Under the pieces are notes generated by a model, which ran no database searches, was not told the DNA's origin, and was given only the letters and a program-made list of their open reading frames with translations. This document shows, in pieces, positions 1 through 7,183 of a stretch of 23,838 nucleotides of DNA. The stretch is from positions 1 through 23,838 of IMG/VR virus record IMGVR_UViG_3300030329_001833; one strand, 5' to 3'. The stretch comes from a virus. Both the position numbers and the translations under genes were made by a program. Positions within the stretch are counted from its first letter, which is position 1. Every line of letters starts with the position of its first letter.

Positions 1-90
1 ATATTGCAAAAATTTATCATCATCTAAATTTCCATTTACGCTTGTAAACTTTACTAGGTCTGCCCTAGTTATCATTAAACCTTCTGCCAT
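1..90 (-). CDS. Head-tail connector-like protein, N-terminal fragment (cut by window edge)
   Basis: An ATG at 90 opens a frame that runs off the left edge of the window; only the first 30 residues are visible. It starts two bases after the portal stop codon, so it is the next gene of the same transcript. The visible N-terminus (MAEGLMITRADLVKFTSVNG, then NLDDDKF) resembles the start of a Bacteroidota phage family (DUF6712-like) that follows portal or capsid genes and is thought to act as a head-tail connector. The assignment rests on this short stretch and on position, so it is tentative. The C-terminal part must be read from outside the window. Confidence 0.55.
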   Translation of the reverse strand, partial: MAEGLMITRADLVKFTSVNGNLDDDKFLQY

Positions 91-92
91 AA

Positions 93-1844
93 TTATCTTG
101 CTTTTACGTAACCTTTAGTTGGTGTATCTATTGGTCTTGTTGAAACTATTTTTGGTTCTTCTTTTTTTGATGGTGCTTTTATACCTGCTTTATTTTTTTG
201 ACTAGGTGTTAATGCTCTTGCCTTTGGGTTATTTGGGTCAGTTTTAATATTATTAACATCAAACCAAAAAGTTTTTCTTAACCAATAATGATGACAATTT
301 GCACCACCTTTATAAAGCCATAAATTATATGTTCTTTGTCCTTTAGCTGCCAATTCTCCATTTGCCCTGCTCTGTGTATCTAAATCTTCTTTCCTATATA
401 ATTTTCTAGCATTTACCATCATTTTACAAAAAGACCTACTATTTCCACTAACTTTTAAAGGAGCATATTGATACCTTACAATATATTTTCTTCCTGTATC
501 ACTTTCCCCATCCATTTTGCTTTCTTGTATAGATTTACCCCATTTAGGTACTCTTGCTAAATTTAAAGTTTGGTCTAAAGCATCTTCGGTCTCATAATTA
601 ACTTCTCTTTCGTCAATAAGTTTCCATCCTTCTTTTAATAAATCTTCTTCGCTTTCTCCTAAATTTTCAATTTCTTTAAATAAATCATCATCATCAAATT
701 CTTGCTTTGACATTTTAACCCCTGTTTCTTCTTCTTTTGCTTCTTTTGTTACAGCATTATCTGCATCTATAAAATCAAGAGGTTGTAATGTTCTAAAATA
801 TAGTTTTAAACTAATATTATTAATCGCTAAAATTTCGTCTATACAGGACGTAATTAATTCTTGGTAGGGTTTTATAGTTATGTTGTTAAAAAGTAGCGTA
901 GCGGTCTTTATTTCGTCTGCATTAGAGCCTAAACCATTATTCTCTGAACGTATTCCAAGAAGTAAAGGCGAAGTTACCCTGTGAGACAACATAATTTTCT
1001 TTGTACACTCGTTTGATAAATATTCATAATGAGCAGGTGCATCATTTAAAGGTATATCTTCAACAGTTGTTTTGCTTTCTTGATTATTATTAAATGCAAT
1101 AATCACTTTTTCGCCTCTTGCTCCTGTTAATTTACCCATAACATCAGATTTAATCTGAAGTTGTTTTTCTCTATCAGGTACTCCGTTGTTAAAGTTTACA
1201 ACTTTTGTCCCTGAAAAACCATTCTCTACATCATTGTTAAGGTAGTCTGCTATTTGCTTTTCCAATTCTGCATAAGCCAATCCGCCAACATAATCAACAG
1301 GACAATAGTAATCATATCCACTAACATATTTTTTTATTATTTTAATTTCAGGTTCGTTTCCATTACCGAAACCAAATGCAGGTATTCTTTTAGGTTTGTC
1401 GCTTGGTTTTAATTTAGCCCAATCGTGAAAATAATAATAAGCCCTTACTTCTCCATCTTCCATTTTTTCTGCTCTTAATGTTTGGCGTGGAAAATGTTCT
1501 GCCTTTACGACTTTTTTATTAGAATATAAAACTTGAAAAGAAGCCTCTCCAAGTAGTTTTAAATCTAAACAAATTCTTTTTAAATCTTCATTTGGAAATA
1601 TAGACCTTAATGCTGCATATTCTTCTGTTTTTGTACTACTATCTAAAGCATCTAATCCTTTTCCATAAATCATATTAGAAATACCATTTATTGTAGCATT
1701 GTTTGTAGTTGAAGAAATAAATAAGTCAATTAAATAAGAATAGTAATCATTGTCTATTCCGTAATTAACCCATTCTTTATTCTTTTGCTCAACAATTTCA
1801 GGTCTGTCGTAAGATGCTAAATTAACTATGTGTAAATTATCCAT
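93..1844 (-). CDS. Portal protein with an extra C-terminal domain
   Basis: 583 residues. Residues 1 to about 365 look like a phage portal protein, the dodecameric ring at the capsid vertex through which DNA passes. The stretch around residues 286-300 (LSHRVTSPLLLGI) matches the region that is well conserved in portals of Bacteroidota phages. Residues 366-405 are a very acidic linker. Residues 452-521 form a separate domain with conserved-looking SFCKMM (C473), YRKEDLD and GANCHHYW (C517, H518, H519); I have seen this arrangement in flavobacterial phage structural proteins but cannot name its function. The tail is basic and Pro-rich. The ATG at 1844 overlaps the previous stop by one base (TAATG). 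Unusually, this portal lies at the end of the head block rather than directly after the large terminase. Confidence 0.75.
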   Translation of the reverse strand: MDNLHIVNLASYDRPEIVEQKNKEWVNYGIDNDYYSYLIDLFISSTTNNATINGISNMIYGKGLDALDSSTKTEEYAALRSIFPNEDLKRICLDLKLLGEASFQVLYSNKKVVKAEHFPRQTLRAEKMEDGEVRAYYYFHDWAKLKPSDKPKRIPAFGFGNGNEPEIKIIKKYVSGYDYYCPVDYVGGLAYAELEKQIADYLNNDVENGFSGTKVVNFNNGVPDREKQLQIKSDVMGKLTGARGEKVIIAFNNNQESKTTVEDIPLNDAPAHYEYLSNECTKKIMLSHRVTSPLLLGIRSENNGLGSNADEIKTATLLFNNITIKPYQELITSCIDEILAINNISLKLYFRTLQPLDFIDADNAVTKEAKEEETGVKMSKQEFDDDDLFKEIENLGESEEDLLKEGWKLIDEREVNYETEDALDQTLNLARVPKWGKSIQESKMDGESDTGRKYIVRYQYAPLKVSGNSRSFCKMMVNARKLYRKEDLDTQSRANGELAAKGQRTYNLWLYKGGANCHHYWLRKTFWFDVNNIKTDPNNPKARALTPSQKNKAGIKAPSKKEEPKIVSTRPIDTPTKGYVKAR

Positions 1845-2209
1845 TAAATAAATATAAAGTCGTTATTAGAACTATTAGAAGTGTATTGACCACTATTAAC
1901 TGTATAGTTCGGTAATGTTTGATTTGTACAGAAAATTTTTCCTTTATAAATAATCTCACCTAAAGTTGTATCAGTAATTGTTAAAAGATAAAAATTATTT
2001 TCTTTTAAAGCTGATGCTGCACTTTTTAATATAGTAGATGAGTACTGGTTATAATATAAATTTTCCGTTATACTTGTTGTACTTGCACTATAAACTTCTG
2101 TTCCTGTTGATTCACTAACTATCTTAACTGTACAAGTATTACCACTTGTAAATTTTCTAGGTATAAATTTAATTGTTTGGGAACTTGTCGTTTCTTGCAA
2201 TACTATCAT
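1844..2209 (-). CDS. Small phage structural protein, unknown
   Basis: 121 residues, rich in Ser, Thr, Asn and Tyr and predicted mostly beta by eye, with no hydrophobic segment or signal peptide. The C-terminus (KIFCTNQTLPNYTVNSGQYT) resembles short proteins found beside capsid and portal genes in Bacteroidota phages, where the role is unknown. It is the first gene after a terminator and a promoter-like element, and its stop overlaps the portal start by one base, so the two are almost certainly co-translated. A neck, decoration or Ig-like virion protein is possible, but nothing in the sequence decides this. Confidence 0.6.
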   Translation of the reverse strand: MIVLQETTSSQTIKFIPRKFTSGNTCTVKIVSESTGTEVYSASTTSITENLYYNQYSSTILKSAASALKENNFYLLTITDTTLGEIIYKGKIFCTNQTLPNYTVNSGQYTSNSSNNDFIFI

Positions 2210-2219
2210 AATAATACAA

Positions 2220-2242
2220 TAAAGATAATGTAATTTTGTTAA
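2220..2242 (-). promoter_or_regulatory. Promoter-like module ahead of the portal operon
   Basis: On the minus strand TTAACAAAA is followed after 6 bases by TATCTTTA, then directly by TTGTATTATT and the ATG at 2209. It is one of eight matching modules in the window. It lies between a terminator-like hairpin and the gene, which is where a promoter is expected. If TATCTTTA is the -7 box, the leader would be only about 8-12 bases long. Confidence 0.6.
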
Positions 2243-2251
2243 ATTTTAGAT

Positions 2252-2278
2252 AAAAAAAAGAGGGCTATAAAGCCCCCT
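2252..2278 (-). terminator. Intrinsic terminator after the major tail protein gene
   Basis: On the minus strand AGGGGGCT pairs with AGCCCTCT (8 bp, one G-U pair) around a TTAT loop and is followed at once by eight T. It lies about 30 bases beyond the stop codon of the gene ending at 2307 and just before a promoter-like element. The T-tract fits minus-strand use only. Confidence 0.85.
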
Positions 2279-2306
2279 AATTTATCAAACAAAAAAGAAT
2301 ATTCTT

Positions 2307-2870
2307 TTAGAAATCACTACCGCTTACAATAGTAACAGTTGCACTAGGCATATCATCAAACGGATATTCAGAAGCATCTATTCCTGCATTGTTTTGTGCT
2401 AGGAAGTTAGCAGGTTTTTCTTCTTGTGCAGAAAATGTTAAAGTATAACCAGCTAGGTCGCCCATTGCTGCTCCTGTAACAATAGTTCCACCTGAAACCT
2501 CTGCTCCATTTTCTAATCCCATTACAAAAAATTGCTTGTTATTATCCTCAACAACAATATGCGGTCTTCCGTATGCTAGTAATTTAATTTCTTTGTTATC
2601 TTCTTTAGATAATTTCTTAAGAGTAAGATTTAAAGTTTGCTCAAAAAAAGTAGTCCCATTTTCTCTTGAAGAATTTATAGTTTGCTCAAATGAACTATTA
2701 CCTTTTAATTCATATTTATAAGCTGAAAAAGTACCAGTCATATCGGTAACCTCATCATCTGTTTGAGTTACAGTACCATAATCTCCAAAATTAGTGAAAT
2801 ATACAGCTTTAAGACCTCCTTGTATATCCTTACAAGGTTCAATCCTACCTTTAGTTAATGTACACGCCAT
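2307..2870 (-). CDS. Putative major tail (tube) protein
   Basis: 187 residues. The sequence (YELKGNSSFEQTINSSRENG, FFEQTLNLTLKKLS, GRPHIVVEDN, GAAMGDLAGYTLTFSAQEE) matches a widespread Bacteroidota phage family found next to the capsid gene and usually taken as the major tail-tube protein. The function is inferred from abundance and position, not from a catalytic motif. Terminator hairpins stand on both sides (2897-2934 upstream, 2252-2278 downstream), so it can be made as a single-gene transcript, as expected for a protein needed in many copies. The ATG at 2870 is the only sensible start. A capsid decoration protein is the main alternative. Confidence 0.65.
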   Translation of the reverse strand: MACTLTKGRIEPCKDIQGGLKAVYFTNFGDYGTVTQTDDEVTDMTGTFSAYKYELKGNSSFEQTINSSRENGTTFFEQTLNLTLKKLSKEDNKEIKLLAYGRPHIVVEDNNKQFFVMGLENGAEVSGGTIVTGAAMGDLAGYTLTFSAQEEKPANFLAQNNAGIDASEYPFDDMPSATVTIVSGSDF

Positions 2871-2896
2871 AATTTTTTAGATTTAAAAAGTTAAAC

Positions 2897-2934
2897 AAAA
2901 AAGGGTGAGTAGGTTTACGGACTTACCCACCCCT
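2897..2934 (-). terminator. Intrinsic terminator after the major capsid gene
   Basis: On the minus strand AGGGGTGGGTAAGT pairs with ACCTACTCACCCTT (14 positions, two G-U pairs and one mismatch) around CCGTAA. The right arm runs into six T. It starts 5 bases after the capsid stop codon. Confidence 0.8.
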
Positions 2935-2939
2935 ATTAA

Positions 2940-3866
2940 TTATGCGTACCAAACAATATCAGAACCAATTCCGTGTTGTATTCCTGCTTGGAATCTCATC
3001 ACTACTCTTACATTCTGAGAGCCATCAATATCACTCATATCAATCACCTTCACTTCGTTAGTATCTGACATTAAGCCAGTACCAAAGAAAAGGTTAGATT
3101 TTTGAGCAGCAATAGCTTGTTCGTTTGCTAATCCTGCAGCATATACTACTTTGATACCATCAAAAGTAAGTGGCGCACCATCAAACCATTGAGTACCTTC
3201 ATTTCCATAACCTGCAGCACCTAGACCACTTGCTCCAAATCCACCTAATGCTCTAATATAAGCTTTATAGATATTTGAAGGAACATAGATACATAGGTCT
3301 TCGGAACCATAAACGGCAGAAGGGATAGCATCAACTATCTTACCTAATTCTGTGATTACATTTGAAGCTGTTACAGGAGAACCTGAAACATCAACAACAT
3401 CACTATCTGCTGCTAGTGTTACATTAAATCCGTTAAATTCACCTGCTGTTCCATCTGCACCATTCCAAATATTATTTTCAATCTTTGCAGCTACTTTAGA
3501 AGCAACGTGTGCAATTAAGAAATCAGAAAATTTAGGAGGTAAATTATCGTGAGCAGAATAACCCATTTGAATAGCTTCCCAGTCACTTACGAAATCCTTT
3601 TTACATAGTTGTAAGTTAACCTGAAATTCTTCCATTGTAAGAACTCTTTCAGTTAACGTAATTGTTGAAGTCGCATCGAAGTCGCAAGTTGCATTTTTTA
3701 CAATACCATCAGTTGCTACTTTTTTAAGCACTTCTTTGTGTTTTACATTTGGCTTAATTGTAATTAAATTATTTGCCAAAGTGCTTCCAGATAATAGGGC
3801 TGCTGATATATATTCACCAGCAAATTCACCAGCATACGTGGAAGTTATTGAAGTTGTTGTTGCCAT
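2940..3866 (-). CDS. Major capsid protein, HK97-fold type
   Basis: 308 residues with no signal peptide or membrane segment. The Thr/Ala-rich N-terminus, the central MEEFQVNLQLCKKDF and SDWEA segment, the glycine-rich loop GGFGASGLGAAGYGNEG and the closing VVMRFQAGIQ / GSDIVWYA are typical of major capsid proteins in Bacteroidota siphophages. It lies directly after an acidic scaffold-like gene and two genes after an XkdF-type protease, the usual head-maturation order. The strong terminator behind it suggests the transcript is insulated for high expression. No copy of the recurrent promoter module precedes it; it probably depends on the scaffold transcript, 24 bases upstream. Confidence 0.85.
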   Translation of the reverse strand: MATTTSITSTYAGEFAGEYISAALLSGSTLANNLITIKPNVKHKEVLKKVATDGIVKNATCDFDATSTITLTERVLTMEEFQVNLQLCKKDFVSDWEAIQMGYSAHDNLPPKFSDFLIAHVASKVAAKIENNIWNGADGTAGEFNGFNVTLAADSDVVDVSGSPVTASNVITELGKIVDAIPSAVYGSEDLCIYVPSNIYKAYIRALGGFGASGLGAAGYGNEGTQWFDGAPLTFDGIKVVYAAGLANEQAIAAQKSNLFFGTGLMSDTNEVKVIDMSDIDGSQNVRVVMRFQAGIQHGIGSDIVWYA

Positions 3867-3890
3867 AACTTATTTTTATTTATTTATTAA

Positions 3891-4499
3891 TTATTTTCTA
3901 TACTTTGCCATATTTGCTAAAACCCTATCAAAACTATTTTCACTTCCTCTTGGCTTAAAGAAGTTCAGGTCTTTTTTTGAATCTGCTTCAGGGCTGTGTT
4001 TAATTTTTACAGGCTCTTCAGCAAGTTCTTCTTTTTCTTGAATATCAGCTTTACTCTCTAAAAGAGTTTTTAATTCTTCTATTTTTAAGCTTAATTCATT
4101 AAGTTCTTCTTTTGAAGCATATACTTCTTCAGTAATTTCGCTTACAATTTTTTTCTTTACAGGAGTTTCCTCTGTAGCTTCCACTTCTTCCTCTACTTCT
4201 TGTTCTACTTCTTCTGAAGCTTCACCAATAGAGGCAATCATTCCTTCTTCTTCTACTTTAAGAATACGTCCATCTTCAAGTTCGTAATCACCCATTGGAA
4301 GTGCAACTTTTTCATCTTCTGTTACAATAAATACTTCTTTGCCTGATTCAAATGATTCGGCTTCTAGAATAGTACCATTAACTAAAGATTGTTGTTCAAG
4401 TTTTACTTCTTCTTGTGGATTTTCTTGAATATCTTCACTTTTAGTAGCCTCGCCACTTAAAAGGTCTTTTACTTTATTTAACATTTCAGTTGCTTTCAT
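3891..4499 (-). CDS. Scaffold-like acidic head assembly protein
   Basis: 202 residues from the ATG at 4499. A longer frame beginning with TTG at 4541 would remove the spacing from the promoter-like element and is rejected. Residues 41-92 hold a conserved-looking segment (GTILEAESFESG, VFIVTEDEKVALP, GDYELEDGRIL), residues 93-110 are almost entirely Glu/Val/Ala, and residues 127-160 look like a coiled coil. Strong acidity, a coiled coil and position between protease and capsid gene point to the scaffold that guides procapsid assembly and is later removed. The C-terminus is basic (FFKPRGSENSFDRVLANMAK), as in scaffolds that bind the capsid protein. Function is inferred. Confidence 0.7.
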   Translation of the reverse strand: MKATEMLNKVKDLLSGEATKSEDIQENPQEEVKLEQQSLVNGTILEAESFESGKEVFIVTEDEKVALPMGDYELEDGRILKVEEEGMIASIGEASEEVEQEVEEEVEATEETPVKKKIVSEITEEVYASKEELNELSLKIEELKTLLESKADIQEKEELAEEPVKIKHSPEADSKKDLNFFKPRGSENSFDRVLANMAKYRK

Positions 4500-4509
4500 A
4501 ATTATACAA

Positions 4510-4532
4510 TAAATTAAGTTTCTTGTTGTTAT
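4510..4532 (-). promoter_or_regulatory. Promoter-like module ahead of scaffold and capsid genes
   Basis: A divergent copy, ATAACAACA, is followed after 6 bases by TTAATTTA and then TTGTATAATT before the ATG at 4499. The spacing and the TTGTATNATT leader match the module at 2220-2242. It falls in the short gap after the 46-aa gene. Confidence 0.45.
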
Positions 4533-4537
4533 ATTTT

Positions 4538-4678
4538 TCAATTTACATTTCCTACTCCTTGTGCTAGTAAACTACCATCACAACATTTTCTTGAGTAAGT
4601 TCCATCAGGACAGAGACAAGCCCTTTTGTCGTTTTTTGGACTTGTTCTGCTTGGAATTTTTTCATCTTGTTTACGCAT
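4538..4678 (-). CDS. Small Cys-rich protein, 46 aa
   Basis: A short frame from the ATG at 4678 to a TGA at 4538, overlapping the protease gene by 8 bases. The middle of the protein reads ACLCPDGTYSRKCCDGSLLA, with four cysteines (CLC and CC) in a compact pattern that suggests a metal knuckle or disulfide-linked turn. Very similar small proteins (CLC-DGTYS-KCCDGSL-AQG) occur between capsid-region genes of other flavobacterial phages, which is the main reason to call this real. Function unknown; a minor virion or assembly protein is plausible given its place between protease and scaffold. Confidence 0.7.
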   Translation of the reverse strand: MRKQDEKIPSRTSPKNDKRACLCPDGTYSRKCCDGSLLAQGVGNVN

Positions 4679-5258
4679 CCTTTAAAATCTCTTTTATCTT
4701 GTTTATTATTTCTTGAGACTTTAAATCTTGAACTGGCTCTTTAGGTCTTTCTAGTTTGTCAGCAAAATAACCTTCAATAGAAAATCCTTTTATTTTACCA
4801 GTCTTTACATAATCATTCCAAATTTCATCATTATTGACTTTCATAGACACCATCCAAGTTCCTACTGGTACTTCTAAACCATAGTGTCTAGTCTTGTCTT
4901 TTTTACCTTCTACAATCCAACTTTCTACTGCTGTCATTCCTTTTAACTTTTCTTCGTGTTCTAGTGTTGAGTTGTTTTGGTTGTTTCTTATGAAAAATAA
5001 TTCACTTGCTTTTCTTACTGTGTCTCTAGAAAAATAAATATAATATTCTTTATCTCCACTTTGTCTGTAAATAGGTTTATTAGGTATTAAAGCAGCACCC
5101 ATTAAGATACGCTTTTCCTTATCTATTTCTGCAAGTTTAAATTCTTGGTTTTTTAATGCGATAAAATCTTCTTCAATAGCTGGGTTTTCAACTACGCTTA
5201 TTGCTTCAATTCCAGAGACTTCATCTTCCTCGTTTATAAAAAGTTCTATAATGTCCAT
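4671..5258 (-). CDS. XkdF-like prohead protease (Peptidase_S78_2 type)
   Basis: 195 residues. The segments IPNKPIYRQSGDKEYYIYFS, LEHEEKLKGMTAVESWIV, VPVGTWMVSMKVNN and GKIKGFSIEGYF match the XkdF-like putative serine protease family common in Bacteroidota phages. H101 (in LEHEE) and S160 (in GFSIEG) are the likely catalytic residues by analogy with the herpesvirus-assemblin/U35 fold. Such enzymes cleave the scaffold and the capsid N-terminus during head maturation, which fits the scaffold and capsid genes that follow. It is preceded by a promoter-like element in the gap behind the tape measure gene. Confidence 0.8.
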   Translation of the reverse strand: MDIIELFINEEDEVSGIEAISVVENPAIEEDFIALKNQEFKLAEIDKEKRILMGAALIPNKPIYRQSGDKEYYIYFSRDTVRKASELFFIRNNQNNSTLEHEEKLKGMTAVESWIVEGKKDKTRHYGLEVPVGTWMVSMKVNNDEIWNDYVKTGKIKGFSIEGYFADKLERPKEPVQDLKSQEIINKIKEILKDA

Positions 5259-5267
5259 ACTAATACA

Positions 5268-5291
5268 ATTAAAATGTTAGTTTTTTGTAAT
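5268..5291 (-). promoter_or_regulatory. Promoter-like module ahead of the head gene block
   Basis: ATTACAAAA is separated by 13 bases from TTGTATTAGT, which runs into the ATG at 5258; the other modules show the same 13-base distance to TTGTAT. The -7 box is poorly conserved here. It lies in the 38-base gap after the tape measure stop codon. Confidence 0.4.
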
Positions 5292-5296
5292 ATTTT

Positions 5297-7045
5297 CTAA
5301 ATTGCACTACTTTTAATTATGTTTCTATCCATACTTTGTGCAGTAGTTACATCATTACTAACTACAAAAGCTTTCACAGGTTTTTGAGTTTGTTCTGCTA
5401 TTGTTTGAGCAACTTGGTTTCCTGATGAAGCACCTACGACATTGAAAGAAGCAGGTTGCGGAGACGACACACTACCTGCACCTGCACTCATTCCTCCCCT
5501 ACTTCCTCCACCTTTACCTCCAAAAGAAGGAGTTGGAGTTGCAACTATTTTTTTAACAGTCGCTAAACCTGAAAGCATTATACCTGCTCCTGCTATAAGT
5601 TTTTGAGTACTCCCTGCAGGTTCCGGTATTGTTGTAGTATTTGCTAACACCTGTGTATATGCCAAATAAGAATTAATTATTGCTTGAGCTATTGCTGCAG
5701 CTTTTCCTGCTACTGAATTTTCTCCAAATAATTGAGCTACACTTCCAAGCGTGTTTGCTGTCAAAGCGACAGTTTGTTGGGCTATTATTTTATCTCTTTC
5801 TAATCCTGCTAGTTTAGATGCAATTATATCATCAGTTAATTGATTTTGAATTTGTAATTTTTGGTCTGCCACAGTTTGTGAAACAGTTATTTCAGCTTCT
5901 CCTAATTGTATAATACCACCTAATCCCTCTCTATTAATAGTCCCTACAGCTACAACTGCTTTTCTAGTTCTGTTTTCTGTTATTTCAGCAGATGCTTCTA
6001 ATGATTTATTTGTTGCTTCTGAAAATTTTTCATTTAAGGCATCAATTATAGTTTGATTTTTCTCTAATGCTTCGCCTTGATTTTCTAAAGCACTATCAAC
6101 CTGTAAACGTGCAAATTCTGCACTATTACCAAAACTTAAAACGGAATTTTTTATTGTGTCCCAGTAACCAGTCTGCTCTGTTAAAGCCTCATTTTGTAAT
6201 CTTATTTGTTCCGCTTCAGCTTCAGCAATTAATTTAGCAAATGCCTCTGCTTTTGCCCTAGCTTGTACCTGTTCAATATAAAGTTTTGTATTTTTGGTAA
6301 CTTTATCTAAGGCATCTGCTTGGTCTAAAGTAACACCTTCTAACTCAGGCATTATTTTTTGTAATTCTTTTAATGCTTCTTTTCTTACCCCTTCTTCTTT
6401 ATTTGTGTCTAAAACTATATCTCTATAAGTTTCTAAGCTTCTTGAAGAATTATTTGCTGCAATTTCACCATCTATTAGCCCTTTTCTAACTCTGTTTTGA
6501 GCTTCAGAAACTCCTAATAATGATTCTTTTACTTTATCCCAATTTTCAGCTAAATAACCAATAGCAATAACTGCAGCACCTATACCAGTTGCTAATAAAG
6601 CACCTTTAAGTCCTCTTAATCCCTTACTTAATCCTGTTACTGCTGTATAGGCATCCCTATATCTAGAAACCAACCCACCTGTTAATTGATTTAATGTTCC
6701 TGTTACTCCATAATTTCTAGACATTTCATCAACCAATCCTCCTGTAGCTTTTGATTGGCTTCTTATTATTTTGTTTGCTGTAGTTCTTTGGTTATTTAAG
6801 TCTTTTAAAGCTACTTTTTGTTCTCTTATAGCAGATTTTACTTTTACTATTTCTTCTCTGTATTTAGCTTGTCGGTTTAATGCTCTCGCAGGGGTTTGTG
6901 CTAATTGTCTTTCTAACTTTATTAACTCTTGTTCAAACTCAATAGTAATATCTTTTTGTTCGGCAATCGTTTTTTCAAGCCTTTCAAATTCCTTTTGTGC
7001 TTGTTTAGCATCTAATTTTAATTCAACATTTACTACCTTTCCCAT
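5297..7045 (-). CDS. Tail tape measure protein
   Basis: 582 residues. Residues 1-95 are a long charged coiled coil. A single strong membrane segment lies at about 148-166 (GALLATGIGAAVIAIGYLA), followed by further alpha-helical, Ala/Glu-rich sequence. A weakly hydrophobic region near 440-500 is followed by a Gly/Ser-rich stretch. This is the architecture of phage tape measures, which set tail length and help DNA cross the host membrane; the motif GLRGLKGALLATGIGA is typical. It is short for a tape measure, suggesting a short tail. It follows the tail tip genes and a 49-aa gene that it overlaps by 13 bases. Confidence 0.82.
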   Translation of the reverse strand: MGKVVNVELKLDAKQAQKEFERLEKTIAEQKDITIEFEQELIKLERQLAQTPARALNRQAKYREEIVKVKSAIREQKVALKDLNNQRTTANKIIRSQSKATGGLVDEMSRNYGVTGTLNQLTGGLVSRYRDAYTAVTGLSKGLRGLKGALLATGIGAAVIAIGYLAENWDKVKESLLGVSEAQNRVRKGLIDGEIAANNSSRSLETYRDIVLDTNKEEGVRKEALKELQKIMPELEGVTLDQADALDKVTKNTKLYIEQVQARAKAEAFAKLIAEAEAEQIRLQNEALTEQTGYWDTIKNSVLSFGNSAEFARLQVDSALENQGEALEKNQTIIDALNEKFSEATNKSLEASAEITENRTRKAVVAVGTINREGLGGIIQLGEAEITVSQTVADQKLQIQNQLTDDIIASKLAGLERDKIIAQQTVALTANTLGSVAQLFGENSVAGKAAAIAQAIINSYLAYTQVLANTTTIPEPAGSTQKLIAGAGIMLSGLATVKKIVATPTPSFGGKGGGSRGGMSAGAGSVSSPQPASFNVVGASSGNQVAQTIAEQTQKPVKAFVVSNDVTTAQSMDRNIIKSSAI

Positions 7046-7182
7046 AACTCTTTTTTAAATAATGAATATGCCTCTCTGATTGATTCAGGAAGTTTGTTTT
7101 GTCCTAATGCAATAGCAGTATATTTGCCACTTATTTTTTTTTCTTTAACTATTTTCAGTAATTCAAATATATTTTCTAACAT
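7033..7182 (-). CDS. Small protein between tail tip and tape measure genes, 49 aa
   Basis: A short frame from the ATG at 7182 to a TAG at 7033. It starts one base after the stop of the tail protein gene and overlaps the tape measure start by 13 bases, the tight spacing seen throughout this operon. The sequence is soluble, basic and likely helical (ELLKIVKEKKISGKYTAIAL, then LPESIREAYSLFKKELW). No known motif is seen. A tape measure chaperone is conceivable from position only. Confidence 0.55.
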   Translation of the reverse strand: MLENIFELLKIVKEKKISGKYTAIALGQNKLPESIREAYSLFKKELWER

Positions 7183-7183
7183 C

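Noticed and set aside
3736-4041. Open frame of 101 codons on the plus strand
   Set aside because: It lies opposite the capsid and scaffold genes, has a composition expected of an antisense reading of acidic coding DNA, and has no promoter or neighbours on that strand.
6771-7058. Open frame of 95 codons on the plus strand
   Set aside because: It is the mirror of the coiled-coil region of the tape measure gene; the protein looks like repeated Phe/Ser/Leu from AT-rich antisense DNA.
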